The notes under the pieces: model-generated
Seen by the model: the letters and a program-made list of their open reading frames with translations, nothing else
Told to the model about the DNA's origin: nothing
Databases searched by the model: none
Source: Niveispirillum cyanobacteriorum
GTDB lineage: Bacteria > Pseudomonadota > Alphaproteobacteria > Azospirillales > Azospirillaceae
Length of the DNA: 64,000 nucleotides
NCBI RefSeq assembly: GCF_002868735.1
Contig: NZ_CP025611.1
Span: forward strand, 1,916,501 to 1,980,500
Direction: 5' to 3'
Shown: in pieces, positions 43,281-53,305 of the stretch
Layout: each line of letters begins with the position of its first letter
Position numbering within the stretch: the stretch's first letter is position 1
Translations under genes and position numbers: made by a program

Positions 43281-44183
43281 ATGCGCGGCCTGTTCAACAC
43301 ATTGCTTGCCAACCGGAAGGCCGCCATCGGTGCGGCCATCGTGGCCCTGTTCATCCTGGTGGCGCTCGCCGCCCCCCTGGTGGCGCCGTTTGACATCAAC
43401 CAGCGCGTGGCCAGCCCGCATGAGGCGCCCAGCGCCGAACATGTTATGGGTGCCACCCGCATGGGCCGCGATGTCCTGTCCCAGACCATCCATGGCACAC
43501 AGACCAGCCTGATTGTCGGCTTTGCCGCCGGCCTCCTGGTCACCGTGCTGGGAACGGCCATCGGCGTCACCGCCGGCTATTTCGGCGGCAAGGTGGATGA
43601 GGTGCTGAACCTGTTCACCAACATCTCGCTGGTCATCCCCAACCTGCCCTTGATGCTGGTGCTGGCCGCCTTCATCGGGCAGACGGGGCCGTTCGTGATC
43701 GCGCTGATCATCGGATTGACCAGCTGGGGATGGGGTGCGCGCGTCACCCGCGCCCAGACCCTATCCCTGCGCCAGCGTGACTACATACTGGCTGCCGAAA
43801 TGCTGGGCGAACCCGCTTGGCGTATCATCACCTTCGAACTGCTGCCCAACCTGATCTCCATCATCGGCTTCAACTTCATCGGCTCCGTGCTCTATTCGGT
43901 GATCACGGAGGCGACGATGGAGTTTCTGGGCCTGGGCGACCCGATGGTCGTGTCCTGGGGCACCATGCTCTATCACGCGCAATCCACATCGGCCCTGCAG
44001 GTGGGTGCCTGGTGGGAAATGGCGGCGCCCTGCCTAGCCCTGGTCCTCTTCGGGTCTGGCCTGTCCCTGATCAATTTCGCGGTCGACGAGATCGCCAATC
44101 CCCGCCTGCGCACCCTGCGGGTGCCAGCCAAGGTGCTGGCAGCGTTGACCAACCGCACCTCCAACCAAGGGGGCCGGGCATGA
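43281..44183 (+). CDS. ABC transporter permease, DppC/OppC-like
   Basis: 300 residues. N-terminal KAAIGAAIVALFILVALAAPLVAPFD and the marker HVMGATRMGRDVLSQTIHGTQTSL (shortened: MGATRMGRDVLSQTIHG) are typical of DppC, as is the coupling loop RAQTLSLRQRDYILAAEMLG. Six TM segments. The last 4 bp overlap the ATPase start (ATGA). Confidence 0.95.
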   Translation: MRGLFNTLLANRKAAIGAAIVALFILVALAAPLVAPFDINQRVASPHEAPSAEHVMGATRMGRDVLSQTIHGTQTSLIVGFAAGLLVTVLGTAIGVTAGYFGGKVDEVLNLFTNISLVIPNLPLMLVLAAFIGQTGPFVIALIIGLTSWGWGARVTRAQTLSLRQRDYILAAEMLGEPAWRIITFELLPNLISIIGFNFIGSVLYSVITEATMEFLGLGDPMVVSWGTMLYHAQSTSALQVGAWWEMAAPCLALVLFGSGLSLINFAVDEIANPRLRTLRVPAKVLAALTNRTSNQGGRA

Positions 44184-45010
44184 CCGAACCCATCCTGTCT
44201 GTGCGTGATCTCTGCGTCGATTACGCCACGCCCAACGGCCTGAGCCGCGCCGTCAAAAACGTCAGTTTCGACATTTCTGCCGGTGAAGTGCTTGGCCTGG
44301 CTGGAGAATCCGGTTCCGGCAAAAGCACCGTCGCTTTTGCCATCGCCCGCCTGCACCGCCCCCCGGCCTTCATCACGGGCGGGTCGATCACGCTTGCCGG
44401 CACCGATGTCCTGGCGCTCAATGACCGCGAATTGCGGGCTTGGCGCTGGCGCGACCTGTCGGTGGTGCTGCAATCGGCGATGAACGCGCTGAACCCCGTG
44501 CTGCGTGTCTCGGCGCAGTTCGCGGACATGTTCAAGGCGCACGGGATACGGGACAAGGCCGATATCCGCGCCCGTACCGCCGACCTGTTGCAGATGGTCG
44601 GCATCAAGCCGGACCGCATGGACGATTACCCGCATCAATTCAGCGGCGGCATGCGTCAGCGCATCGTCATCGCCATGGCCCTGGCGCTGCGGCCGAAGCT
44701 GGTGGTGATGGACGAGCCGACCACGGCCTTGGATGTGGTGGTACAGCGGGAGCTGCTGGAGGAAGTGGCGGCGCTGCGCCACAAGCTGGGCTTCTCCGTC
44801 CTGTTCATCACCCATGATCTGGCATTGATGAGCCAGTTCTGCGACCGGGTGGGTGTCATGCTGCGCGGGCAGTTGATCGAACTGTCCACCCCTTCCGCCA
44901 TGATCGCGGACCCACAGCAGGATTATACACGCCGCCTCTGGGCCTCCATCCCGCCTTTGCACCCAAAGCCCGGTGAGACGCTGGTCCGCATGAAGGAGAC
45001 GCCGCAATGA
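44180..45010 (+). CDS. ABC transporter ATP-binding protein, DppD/OppD-like
   Basis: 276 residues. Walker A GESGSGKST, Q-loop VVLQSAMNALNPVLRV, signature FSGGMRQRIVIAMALALRP, Walker B LVVMDEPTTALDV and LFITHDLALMS. The short C-terminal oligopeptide/dipeptide extension (DYTRRLWASIPPLHPKPGE) is present but lacks the Fe-S cysteines of some DppD proteins. Translationally coupled on both sides by 4-bp overlaps. Confidence 0.95.
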   Translation: MTEPILSVRDLCVDYATPNGLSRAVKNVSFDISAGEVLGLAGESGSGKSTVAFAIARLHRPPAFITGGSITLAGTDVLALNDRELRAWRWRDLSVVLQSAMNALNPVLRVSAQFADMFKAHGIRDKADIRARTADLLQMVGIKPDRMDDYPHQFSGGMRQRIVIAMALALRPKLVVMDEPTTALDVVVQRELLEEVAALRHKLGFSVLFITHDLALMSQFCDRVGVMLRGQLIELSTPSAMIADPQQDYTRRLWASIPPLHPKPGETLVRMKETPQ

Positions 45011-45912
45011 ATGGTTTGCCGGAACTGGGCACCCGCCCCGTGCTGGAGGCGCGCGGCCTGACCATGCGCTTCGGGTCCTTCTGCGCGCTCGACAGTGCCG
45101 ATTTCAGCCTTTACCCCGGCCGCGCCCTGGCGCTGGTGGGCGAAAGCGGGTCGGGAAAGAGTACATGCGCCAAGCTATTGACCCATGTGCTGACGGCCAG
45201 CGCCGGCCATATCTTCCATGCCGGTCGCGATGTCACCAACCTGACGGGTCGTAAGGCCGTTCTGGAATACCGGTCTGCGGTCCAGATGGTGTTTCAGGAC
45301 CCGTTCGCGGCCCTGAACCCCGCGCACAATGTCGAGCACCATCTGACCCGCCCGCTGGCCCTGCACCGGCCCGACCTTTCGGCGGCACAGCGGCGGGACG
45401 CCGTGGCAGACCTGCTGCGCGCTGTGGACCTGGACCCCGCCATCAGCCTGCGTAAATACCCGCATGAAATGAGCGGCGGGCAGCGGCAGCGGGTCAATCT
45501 GGCCCGTGCCCTGGCCGTCAACCCATCCGTGCTGATCGCCGATGAACCGACCTCCATGCTGGATGTCTCCATCCGCCTGTCGGTGCTGGACACGTTCCGC
45601 GACCTGAAGCGCGAACGCGGTATCGCCATGCTCTACATCACCCACGACATCGCCACCGCGCGATACGTGGCCGAAGAAACCGCCGTCATCTTCCGGGGCC
45701 GCATCGTGGAGCGCGGCCCCACAGCCCAGGTGATCGACAGCCCCCGCCACCCCTACACCCGGCTGCTGCTGGCCGCCGTGCCGGAAGTGGGCAGCCCCTT
45801 CGGCGAAGGCAACAGCCTGGCCACCCTGGCGGCCCAGGTGCGCGACAGCTGCGAAGGTCCGGCGGAACTGCGGGAGGTGTCACCGGGCCACTGGGTGCGG
45901 TTCGCGGCATAA
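45007..45912 (+). CDS. ABC transporter ATP-binding protein, DppF/OppF-like
   Basis: 301 residues. Walker A GESGSGKST, QMVFQDPFAALNPAHNV, signature EMSGGQRQRVNLARALAVNP, Walker B VLIADEPTSMLDVSIR and ITHDIATARYVAEE, with the tail HPYTRLLLAAVPE. Last gene of the importer; the next gene (a GST) starts 78 bp later with its own ribosome site. No clear terminator is seen after it. Confidence 0.95.
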   Translation: MNGLPELGTRPVLEARGLTMRFGSFCALDSADFSLYPGRALALVGESGSGKSTCAKLLTHVLTASAGHIFHAGRDVTNLTGRKAVLEYRSAVQMVFQDPFAALNPAHNVEHHLTRPLALHRPDLSAAQRRDAVADLLRAVDLDPAISLRKYPHEMSGGQRQRVNLARALAVNPSVLIADEPTSMLDVSIRLSVLDTFRDLKRERGIAMLYITHDIATARYVAEETAVIFRGRIVERGPTAQVIDSPRHPYTRLLLAAVPEVGSPFGEGNSLATLAAQVRDSCEGPAELREVSPGHWVRFAA

Positions 45913-45990
45913 CTTTCCGCCGGGGCAGTCAATTGCTTGACGGGCGAACGTACCTTACCATCGACCGGTCACACTGCCGGAGCTGCTGTC

Positions 45991-46650
45991 ATGGCGTTGG
46001 TCCTGTTTGGTCACCCCTTCTCGTCCTACACGCAGAAGGTGCTGATCGCACTGACGGAGAATGCAACGCCGTTCGAATTCCGCTGTCTCGGTCCCGACCA
46101 TCCCGACAATGCGGCGGAATGGCTGAAACGTTGGCCAATTCGCAAATTCCCTCTGTTGGTCGATGGCGACCGGCAGTTGGCGGAAACCAGCGTCATCATC
46201 GAGTATCTGCATCTTGCCCATCCCGGCCCTGTCCGCCTGCTGCCGAATGATGCGATGATGGCTTTGGATGTGCGCTTTATGGATCGGTTCTTCGATCAGC
46301 ATGTGATGAATGCGGCGCAGCATGCCGTGGACGGTGCCCTTACCGGCGATCCAGTGAAACGCCGCGACGGCATGACCATGGCGGTTGAAAAACTGGAACG
46401 CGCTTACGCGTGGCTGGAGACATACCTGACCAACCGCATCTGGGCGGTGGGTGACATATTTAGCATGGCCGATTGCGCCGCCGCCCCGGCACTGTTCTAT
46501 GCCGACTGGACCCACCCCATCGCCGATGGCTACACGGCCCTGCGCGCCTATCGCGCCCGACTGCTGGCCCGGCCATCGGTGATGGAGGCGGTGGAGGGCG
46601 GGCGGCCCTACCGGCACCTGTTCCCCTTGGGCGCACCGGATCGGGACTGA
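45991..46650 (+). CDS. Glutathione S-transferase family protein
   Basis: 219 residues. N-terminal thioredoxin-like domain: LVLFGHPFSSYTQKVLIAL and the glutathione-binding block RKFPLLVDGDRQLAETSVIIEYL with the cis-Pro and ES-type (ETS) motif; helical C-terminal domain with RIWAVGDIFSMADCAAAPAL as the N-capping/hydrophobic staple segment. The start at 45991 has GGAG 8 nt upstream; the in-frame ATG at 45937 is rejected. Substrate unknown. A second GST converges on it from the other side. Confidence 0.92.
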   Translation: MALVLFGHPFSSYTQKVLIALTENATPFEFRCLGPDHPDNAAEWLKRWPIRKFPLLVDGDRQLAETSVIIEYLHLAHPGPVRLLPNDAMMALDVRFMDRFFDQHVMNAAQHAVDGALTGDPVKRRDGMTMAVEKLERAYAWLETYLTNRIWAVGDIFSMADCAAAPALFYADWTHPIADGYTALRAYRARLLARPSVMEAVEGGRPYRHLFPLGAPDRD

Positions 46651-46659
46651 GGTCCGGCT

Positions 46660-47316
46660 TTACAGATCCTTGTACCCATCCGGGAAGTGCCGCCGCCATA
46701 GCGCCACCACGCGCGGATCATGGTCCACCCGTTCGGCCACGGCCACGATGCCCGGTGCCACGGCCCGGATGGCGTCGCGCCGGGGCGTCCAGCGGGTCAT
46801 CATGCAGATATAGAGGTCGAGTGCGGTCAGGTCCGGCGTCCCCAGCAGCCATCCGCCCGCCGCCGGCTGTAACGCCGCTTCCATATTCTTCCAGCAGAGC
46901 AGGATGCGGTTGACGGTGGATTGCTTCAGCTCCCCCGTCGCCTTCTCCCCCGACACCCACTGATCCACGAAATCGCGCACCGTATACATGGGATAGATGG
47001 CGGCGGGCAGATAGACCAGCCAGCGCAAGAAGGATGGCCGCAGCGGGTCACCGGGTCCCGGACCCAGCCGGCCCGGATGCCGATCCATCAGCCAGATCAG
47101 GATGGCGACCGATTCCGTCATCACGGTCCCGTCGGGCAGGACCAGGGTCGGCACCTGTACCAGCGGGTTGATGGCTTTCAGGGCCGTCAGGCCATCGGAC
47201 GGCTCCCACGGGCTGGCCTCCACATAATCGTAATCTTCGCCCGCTAGGATGAAGCCCGCCTCCACAACGGCGGAGCCGCAGCCCGTAGCCCCGTACAGCA
47301 CCGGTTTACCCGACAT
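46660..47316 (-). CDS. Glutathione S-transferase family protein
   Basis: 218 residues from ATG 47316, placed by GGAGG 6 nt upstream (an ATG at 47334 gives six more). The first strand reads KPVLYGATGCGSAVVEAGFIL, the cis-Pro/TES motif is VQVPTLVLPDGTVMTESVAILIWL (core VPTLVLPDG and TES), and the C-terminal domain carries WLLGTPDLTALDLYI. The GCGS start loop places it in the bacterial GST clade where Ser or Cys replaces Tyr at the active site. Convergent with the GST at 45991-46650 with a 9-bp gap; the two are too different to be a recent duplication. Confidence 0.92.
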   Translation of the reverse strand: MSGKPVLYGATGCGSAVVEAGFILAGEDYDYVEASPWEPSDGLTALKAINPLVQVPTLVLPDGTVMTESVAILIWLMDRHPGRLGPGPGDPLRPSFLRWLVYLPAAIYPMYTVRDFVDQWVSGEKATGELKQSTVNRILLCWKNMEAALQPAAGGWLLGTPDLTALDLYICMMTRWTPRRDAIRAVAPGIVAVAERVDHDPRVVALWRRHFPDGYKDL

Positions 47317-47494
47317 GTCTCGCCTCCCTGGCAACGGTTTGCATCAAGGGAACACATCATGAACAATCCCGCAAGGGCGCGATGGGGCTATCCCACGGGA
47401 AAGCGCATTGCCCCCGTCCGCCACCGGTGTTAGACACGACGCCGTTTGCCCGTCACAATCCCTTGCCCTCAGTACCCGACCGGAGCCCACGCCC

Positions 47495-48409
47495 ATGACC
47501 GTTTCCGTCACCCCGACGCTGACCCGCGAGGAATGGCTCGCCAAGGCACAGACTCTGTCGGAGGCGTTGCCCTACATGCGCCGCTATGACGGCAAGATCA
47601 TCGTCGTCAAGTATGGCGGCCACGCCATGGGCAACCCGGAACTGGCCCGCCAGTTCGCCAATGACATCGTCCTGCTGAAGCAGGTAGGTGCCTATCCCAT
47701 CGTGGTGCATGGCGGCGGACCACAGATCGGCAAGCTGCTGGACCGGTTGCAGATCAAGTCGGAATTCATCGACGGCCTGCGCGTGACCGACAAGGACACG
47801 ATGGAGATTGCCGAGATGGTGCTGTCCGGCAGCATCAACAAGGAAATCGTGGCCCTGATCAACGATGCCGGCGGCGATGCCATCGGCCTGTCGGGCAAGG
47901 ATGACGACCTGATTGAGGCACGCAAGGCCACCCGCACCAAGCGCGATCCAGACAGCAATATCGAAAAGGTCGTTGATTTGGGCTTCGTGGGCGAGCCGTT
48001 CCGCATCAACCCGCAAATCCTGCATAAGCTGCGCAATGCCGGCTTCATCCCCGTCATCGCCCCCATCGGCATCGGCGAGGATGGTCAGACCTATAATATC
48101 AACGCCGACACGGCCGCCGGCGCCATCGCCGCCGCCATGGATGCCACGCGCTTGCTGCTGCTGACCGATGTTGCCGGCTTCCTGAACAAGAACAAGGAAC
48201 TGGTGCCGGAACTGTCCGTGTCCGACGCCCGCGCCGCCATCGCCGATGGCACGGCCCAGGGCGGTATGATCCCCAAGCTGGAGACCTGCATCGATGCCGT
48301 TGTCGGCGGGGTCGAGGGTGCCGTGATCCTGGATGGCCGCGTTCCGCACGCCATCCTGCTGGAGATTTTCACTGAGGGCGGGGCCGGCACGCTGGTCGGC
48401 AAGAAGTAA
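47495..48409 (+). CDS. argB: Acetylglutamate kinase
   Basis: 304 residues. The amino-acid-kinase fold is marked by [12 protein letters not shown] (Lys of the active site), [21 protein letters not shown]-like segment [18 protein letters not shown], and [15 protein letters not shown] with [14 protein letters not shown]. It phosphorylates N-acetylglutamate in arginine synthesis and is usually arginine-sensitive in this size class. ATG 47495 follows GGAG by 10 nt; the extension to 47408 is not conserved. No other arg gene is adjacent; a stable hairpin separates it from glgA. Confidence 0.96.
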   Translation: MTVSVTPTLTREEWLAKAQTLSEALPYMRRYDGKIIVVKYGGHAMGNPELARQFANDIVLLKQVGAYPIVVHGGGPQIGKLLDRLQIKSEFIDGLRVTDKDTMEIAEMVLSGSINKEIVALINDAGGDAIGLSGKDDDLIEARKATRTKRDPDSNIEKVVDLGFVGEPFRINPQILHKLRNAGFIPVIAPIGIGEDGQTYNINADTAAGAIAAAMDATRLLLLTDVAGFLNKNKELVPELSVSDARAAIADGTAQGGMIPKLETCIDAVVGGVEGAVILDGRVPHAILLEIFTEGGAGTLVGKK

Positions 48410-48417
48410 TGGTCTGT

Positions 48418-48443
48418 CGGGTCGGGGCGTGCACCCCGACCCG
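48418..48443. terminator. Bidirectional hairpin between argB and glgA
   Basis: Perfect 10-bp stem CGGGTCGGGG/CCCCGACCCG (48418-48427 with 48434-48443) with a CGTGCA loop, between convergent gene ends. Only a short T-rich tail (CGTTTC) follows. Confidence 0.7.
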
Positions 48444-48447
48444 CGTT

Positions 48448-49944
48448 TCACCCACGGTCCGCCGCCGCCATCGCGGCCTTGTACGTCTCCACATAATGCC
48501 GGGCCGACGCGCCCCAGGAGACGTCACGCGCCATCGCGGAACGTTGCACCCCGCGCCAGCGCTCGGTCTGCGGGTGCAGGGCGAAGGCACGGTCAATGGC
48601 ATTGATCAGCGACGGCACGGTGACGGGGCCAAATGTAAAGCCCGTGGCCGTTCCGTCCGACAATGCATCGTCGGTGCAATCCGTCACCGTATCGGCCAGC
48701 CCGCCCACGCGGGCAACCAGCGGCAAGGTGCCGTAACGCAGCGCATACATCTGCGTCAGGCCGCACGGTTCAAACCGCGACGGCACCATCAGCACGTCCA
48801 CACCCGCCTGCAACCGGTGGGACAGTGCCTCGTCATAACCCAGCACCAACCCGACCCGGCCCGGATAATGCCGCGCGGCGCCGGCCAGTGCCTGTTCCAG
48901 CGACGCCGTACCCGTGCCCAGCACTGCCAGCTGCCCGCCGCGCGCCACGATATGCGGGATGGCCTGCACCACCAGATCGATGCCCTTCTGGTCCGTCAGG
49001 CGGCTGACAATGCCGAACAAGGGCGCATGGATATCGGGCGACAGACCGAAGGCCCGCTGGATATCGGCCTTGTTGGTCTCTTTGGCGGGCAGCGTGTCGG
49101 CATCGTACAGCGCACTCAACTGCGGGTCGCGGGCGGGGTCCCAGGCATCGGTGTCGATGCCGTTCAGGATGCCATGCAGCACATCGGCGCGGGCACGCAG
49201 CAGCCCATCCATGCCGAAGCCGAAAATCTCCCCCTGGATTTCGGTGGCATAGGTCGGGCTGACCGTTGTCAGGCGGTCTGAATAGACCAAGCCTGCCTTC
49301 AGGAACGACAACTGGCTGTAGAATTCAAATCCCTGCGGCGTGAACCCGTCCCATGGCAGGCCCAGGGTCGGCACCGTCTCTGCCGGGAACAGACCCTGGA
49401 AGGCCAGATTGTGGATGGTGAAAACCGTCCCCGGCCGCTTCAGCCCGGCCAGCGGCCAGAGCGGGAAATGCAGATGCGCCGCTGCCAGACCCGCCTGCCA
49501 GTCATGGCCATGGAGCACATCCGGCTTCCACGCCGCCCGTCCGGAGGCCCCGTCCCCCGCCAGCCCGATCAAGGCCGCGATACGGCCCAAGGCGGCAAAG
49601 CGCAGATGATTGTCGGACCAGTCCTTGCCATCCGGCCCCAGATACGGGTTGCCCTTGCGCCCGAAGAAGCTAGGGATATCCAGCGCATAGACGGTGCCGC
49701 CATCCACACCCCGCCCCGCCACCAGCCGGGCCGGTGCTGCTGACGGCAATCCTGGTAACCCGCGCAGGTCGCGCAGCACCTTGATATTTTCCAGCCGGTC
49801 CAGCACGCCGGGATATCCGGGGATCAGGGTGCGAACATCCACCCCTTCCGCCCGCAACGCCGCCGGCAGGGCGCCGGCCACATCGCCCAGACCACCGGTC
49901 TTCACATAAGGCAGGCATTCCGACGTAACAAAAAGAACGCGCAT
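48448..49944 (-). CDS. glgA: Glycogen (ADP-glucose) synthase
   Basis: 498 residues, full length for bacterial GlgA (GT5). The ADP-glucose motif [16 protein letters not shown] is at about 15-30; other marks are [67 protein letters not shown], and [22 protein letters not shown]. It extends alpha-1,4-glucan from ADP-glucose. glgC, which makes the substrate, is 3.4 kb away on the same strand with unrelated genes between them. Confidence 0.96.
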   Translation of the reverse strand: MRVLFVTSECLPYVKTGGLGDVAGALPAALRAEGVDVRTLIPGYPGVLDRLENIKVLRDLRGLPGLPSAAPARLVAGRGVDGGTVYALDIPSFFGRKGNPYLGPDGKDWSDNHLRFAALGRIAALIGLAGDGASGRAAWKPDVLHGHDWQAGLAAAHLHFPLWPLAGLKRPGTVFTIHNLAFQGLFPAETVPTLGLPWDGFTPQGFEFYSQLSFLKAGLVYSDRLTTVSPTYATEIQGEIFGFGMDGLLRARADVLHGILNGIDTDAWDPARDPQLSALYDADTLPAKETNKADIQRAFGLSPDIHAPLFGIVSRLTDQKGIDLVVQAIPHIVARGGQLAVLGTGTASLEQALAGAARHYPGRVGLVLGYDEALSHRLQAGVDVLMVPSRFEPCGLTQMYALRYGTLPLVARVGGLADTVTDCTDDALSDGTATGFTFGPVTVPSLINAIDRAFALHPQTERWRGVQRSAMARDVSWGASARHYVETYKAAMAAADRG

Positions 49945-49986
49945 GATCGGGTCCGGGCTTGTTAATCGAGTAGGCAGTGCCGCCAG

Positions 49987-50913
49987 CTATGAGTGAACGG
50001 AACCATCGGTTTCGGCAAGGGGATCATCACCGCAAACCGCCCGCACCAGCCCCCGCAGCCAGCGATGGGCCGGATCGGCGTCCAGCCGAGGATGCCAGAG
50101 CAGGGAGACGGTGACGGCGGGGATGTCGAATGGCAGATCGAAGGCCACCATCCCGGCCCGCAACCCCTGCGTATGCCGGGCCGACACGGTCGCCACCAGA
50201 TCGCTGCCCCGCGCCACGGCCAGCGCCCCGGCATAGCCCCCGACAAAGGCCGCCACCCGCCGTTCCAGGCCCAGCGCCTGCAAGGCTCGATCGACCGGTC
50301 CCTTATCTGGCCGCACCCGCGTCACCGCCACATGCGATGCGCTGGCATAGGCCTGCGCCGTTATCGGCCCGTCCAGCAGCGGATGGCCGGGCCGCACCAC
50401 GCCCACAAACCGGTCCCTGAACAGGGCCTGTACCCGTAATTCCGGCCCCAGATCCGGTCCCACCACGCCCGTTTCCAGATCGACCGTGCCGTCGCGCAAC
50501 GGCGTGCTGTCCCGTTCCGGCTTGGCCATGAAACGCAGTCGCACGCCGGGTGCCTGCGCCGCCGCACGCGTGATCAGGGTCGCCCCGAACGTTTCCACAA
50601 ACCCCTCACTGCTGCGCAGGGTGAAGATGCGCTCCAGACGGCAAAGGTCTAACGCGATGGCCGGGCGAAGGGCCGCCAGCGCCTGCTCGACCAGCGGCCC
50701 CACCTGCCCGCGCAGTTCCAGGGCGCGCGGCGTCGGCACCAACCCCCGACCCGCCCGCACCAGCAGCGGATCGCCTGTCGCATCCCGCAGCCGCGCCAGC
50801 GCTCGGCTCATGGCCGACGGGCTAAGCCGCAGACGCCGCGCCGCGCCGGCCACACTGCCCTCCGACAGCAGCACATCCAGCGTCAGCAGCAGGTTCAGGT
50901 CAGGAGGGTTCAT
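49987..50913 (-). CDS. LysR family transcriptional regulator
   Basis: 308 residues from ATG 50913 (MNPPDLNLLLTLDVLL); upstream starts at 50925 or 50943 are possible. The HTH is SEGSVAGAARRLRLSPSAMSRALARLRD (core VAGAARRLRLSPSAMSRALA), followed by GDPLLVRAGRGLVPTPRA, the standard LysR linker. The C-terminal domain is of the PBP2 NodD/PcpR-like type (GVVRPGHPLLDGPI). It is divergent from the MFS gene at 51027, the classic layout for a LysR regulator controlling its neighbour exporter. Confidence 0.93.
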   Translation of the reverse strand: MNPPDLNLLLTLDVLLSEGSVAGAARRLRLSPSAMSRALARLRDATGDPLLVRAGRGLVPTPRALELRGQVGPLVEQALAALRPAIALDLCRLERIFTLRSSEGFVETFGATLITRAAAQAPGVRLRFMAKPERDSTPLRDGTVDLETGVVGPDLGPELRVQALFRDRFVGVVRPGHPLLDGPITAQAYASASHVAVTRVRPDKGPVDRALQALGLERRVAAFVGGYAGALAVARGSDLVATVSARHTQGLRAGMVAFDLPFDIPAVTVSLLWHPRLDADPAHRWLRGLVRAVCGDDPLAETDGSVHS

Positions 50914-50938
50914 GGTCGGCACCATATAGGGCGTTTGA

Positions 50939-50955
50939 TGCACGAATATACTGCA
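50939..50955. promoter_or_regulatory. Candidate LysR box
   Basis: TGCACGAATATACTGCA at 50939-50955, an imperfect dyad with TGCA at both ends, in the short intergenic region between the LysR gene and the divergent MFS gene. Position supports it; the arms are short. Confidence 0.3.
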
Positions 50956-51026
50956 ATTGCTGCGCCTTTCGCCATGCCGAGCCGGCGCATAGCGTTACAC
51001 CTGGATGATTCGAGGTGGAGGACGCG

Positions 51027-52430
51027 ATGGTAACGGAGCAGGCATTGACGGCGGAGGCGGATAAGAGGCCGGGCACCTGGACCCTGCCCGCCTTGTCACT
51101 GTCCATCCTTCTGTCCTCGTTGGGCACCAGCATCGCCAATATCGGCCTGCCTAGTCTGGCCGCCTCCTTCACCGTGCCCTTCGCGCAGGTGCAATGGGTG
51201 GTTCTGGCTTATCTGCTGGCTACCACCACCCTGATCGTGAGCGCGGGCCGCCTGGGGGATCGCATCGGCCGGCGGCGTCTGCTGGTGGGCGGCATCGCCC
51301 TGTTCACGCTGGCCTCCGGCCTGTGCGGTCTGGCCCCATCCCTGCCCCTGTTGATCGCCGCGCGGGCGTTGCAGGGTCTGGGGGCAGCGGCCATGATGGC
51401 CATGTCGATGGCCCTGGTCGCCGGTATCGTGGACAAGGCGCGCACAGGCCGGGCCATAGGTATGCTGGGCAGCATGTCGGCGGTCGGCACGGCCCTGGGG
51501 CCGTCGCTTGGCGGAATGATCCTGGCTGTCGCGGGCTGGCAGGGCCTGTTCCTTATCAATGTGCCGCTGGGCATTGCGGCCTTCGCCCTGGTCCGTACGC
51601 AGGTGCCGACGGATGCAGAAACGGGTAGGAACAAGGGAAGCGGCGACCCGTTGGGCACCATGCTGCTGGCCGGTGCCCTGGCCGCCTATGCGCTGGCCAT
51701 GACCATTGGCCGGCAGGGCGGTGGGTTCGGGCCGATGCTGGTGGTGGCGACCCTGCTCCTGACCGGCATGTTCATCCTGTGGCAGGTGGCCGCCCCATCG
51801 CCGCTGCTGGACCTGTCGTTGTTCCTTGACGGTGGCCTGCGCGCCGCGCTGCTGGCCAATATCCTGGTCTCTATGATCATGATGGCGACGCTGGTGTTAG
51901 GGCCCTTCTATCTGACACGGGCCCTGGGCCAGTCCCCGGCCCTGACGGGGCTGATCATGGTGACCGGCCCCTGCCTCTCCGCCCTGGCGGGCGTCCCCTC
52001 GGGTCGCGCGGTTGACCGGTTCGGCAGTGGTCGCATGATTCTGGCCGGTCTGGGCGGGGTCAGCCTTGGCTGCCTGTTCATGGCGACGGCACCCGCCACC
52101 TGGGGTGTTGCCGGCTATATGCTGCCCATCGCGGTAATGACCGGCGGCTACGCCCTGTTTCAGGCGGCCAATAATACCGGCGTGATGGGCGGACAGCCGG
52201 CGGAACGGCGCGGCCTTGTCTCCGGCCTGCTGAACCTGTCGCGCAACCTGGGCCTGATCACGGGCACCGCCTGCCTGGGCGCAGTTTTCAGCCTGACCGT
52301 CGGTACGGCAGACATCGCCACGGCCACACCAAACCTGATCGCAGCGGGGATGCGGGCGGCGTTCCTGGGGGCGGGGATGCTGGTGATGATGACAACCGGG
52401 CTTGTCTGGGGAACCACTGCCCGCCGCTAA
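51027..52430 (+). CDS. MFS transporter, DHA2-type drug exporter
   Basis: 467 residues, about 14 TM segments. Motif A is GRLGDRIGRRRLLVGG, motif C lies in GMLGSMSAVGTALGPSLGGMI (core GSMSAVGTALGPSLGG), and the first helix is LSILLSSLGTSIANIGLPSLA with QWVVLAYLLATTTLIVSAG, as in the EmrB/QacA group. GGAGG 6 nt before ATG 51027 fixes the start. It exports small hydrophobic compounds with proton antiport; no membrane-fusion partner gene is adjacent. Probably regulated by the divergent LysR gene. Confidence 0.93.
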   Translation: MVTEQALTAEADKRPGTWTLPALSLSILLSSLGTSIANIGLPSLAASFTVPFAQVQWVVLAYLLATTTLIVSAGRLGDRIGRRRLLVGGIALFTLASGLCGLAPSLPLLIAARALQGLGAAAMMAMSMALVAGIVDKARTGRAIGMLGSMSAVGTALGPSLGGMILAVAGWQGLFLINVPLGIAAFALVRTQVPTDAETGRNKGSGDPLGTMLLAGALAAYALAMTIGRQGGGFGPMLVVATLLLTGMFILWQVAAPSPLLDLSLFLDGGLRAALLANILVSMIMMATLVLGPFYLTRALGQSPALTGLIMVTGPCLSALAGVPSGRAVDRFGSGRMILAGLGGVSLGCLFMATAPATWGVAGYMLPIAVMTGGYALFQAANNTGVMGGQPAERRGLVSGLLNLSRNLGLITGTACLGAVFSLTVGTADIATATPNLIAAGMRAAFLGAGMLVMMTTGLVWGTTARR

Positions 52431-52441
52431 CAGATAAAGCC

Positions 52442-53269
52442 TTAGTCCACCCCCACCGGACAATCCAGCCCCGCCGGGGAGCGAGTGAAAATCTCCACCC
52501 CGTCTTCGGTCACGCCGACCGTATGTTCGAACTGTGCCGACAGGGACAGGTCGCGGGTGATGTTGGTCCAGCCATCGGGAAGGGTGCGCAGGCCGGCACC
52601 GCCCTGATTGAACATGGGTTCAATGGTGAAGACCATGCCGGGCACCAGCTTCATGCCGCGCCCCGGCTTGCCGAAATGCATGACATCGGGCGCGTCGTGG
52701 AATACGCGCCCGATGCCATGGCCGACATAATCACGGACGGTGGAATAACCAACGGCCTTGGCGGCCCGTTCGATAACATGGCCGATATCGCCCAGATGCT
52801 TGCCCGGCACCGCCTGCCCGATGCCGGCCATCATGGCGTCATAGGTGGTGCGGACCAGATGGGCCGCCTTCTGGGTGACATCCCCCACCAGATACATGCG
52901 GCTGGTATCGCCGTACCAGCCATCGACGATGGCCGTGACATCGACATTGACGATGTCACCGGCTTTCAGCCGCACCTTGTCCGACGGGATGCCGTGATTG
53001 ACGACATAGTTGGGGGAGATGCAGCAGGATTTCGGAAATCCGTGATAGCCCAGCGTGGCCGCCAGCGCCCCGTTCGCCTTCAGGAAGGCGACCACGATGT
53101 CATCGATTTCCGCCGTGGTGACGCCGGGCTGCATGTGGGGCGTGATATGGTCCAGGCAAGCCGCCGCCACCGCACCGGCCCGGTGCAGGGCGGCGAAGGC
53201 CGATTTGCCGTGCAGGGTGACCCGCCGTCCAAGCGGGTCCAGCACGAAATTACCCGGATAGGTCTTCAT
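52442..53269 (-). CDS. map: Methionine aminopeptidase, type I
   Basis: 275 residues. Metal ligands are all present: the two Asp in VNVDVTAIVDGWYGDTSRM, His in YVGHGIGRVFH, Glu in VFTIEPMFNQGG and Glu in QFEHTVGVTEDG. The substrate His is in YHGFPKSCCISPNYVVNHGIP (core FPKSCCISPNYVVNHGIP). No N-terminal zinc finger. It removes the initiator Met. It starts 36 bp after the end of glgC on the same strand and may be read through from it; an unusual partner for glgC. Confidence 0.96.
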   Translation of the reverse strand: MKTYPGNFVLDPLGRRVTLHGKSAFAALHRAGAVAAACLDHITPHMQPGVTTAEIDDIVVAFLKANGALAATLGYHGFPKSCCISPNYVVNHGIPSDKVRLKAGDIVNVDVTAIVDGWYGDTSRMYLVGDVTQKAAHLVRTTYDAMMAGIGQAVPGKHLGDIGHVIERAAKAVGYSTVRDYVGHGIGRVFHDAPDVMHFGKPGRGMKLVPGMVFTIEPMFNQGGAGLRTLPDGWTNITRDLSLSAQFEHTVGVTEDGVEIFTRSPAGLDCPVGVD

Positions 53270-53305
53270 CTGCCCCCGCGCCGCCTGAGTCCCGATGTCA
53301 TCCCG

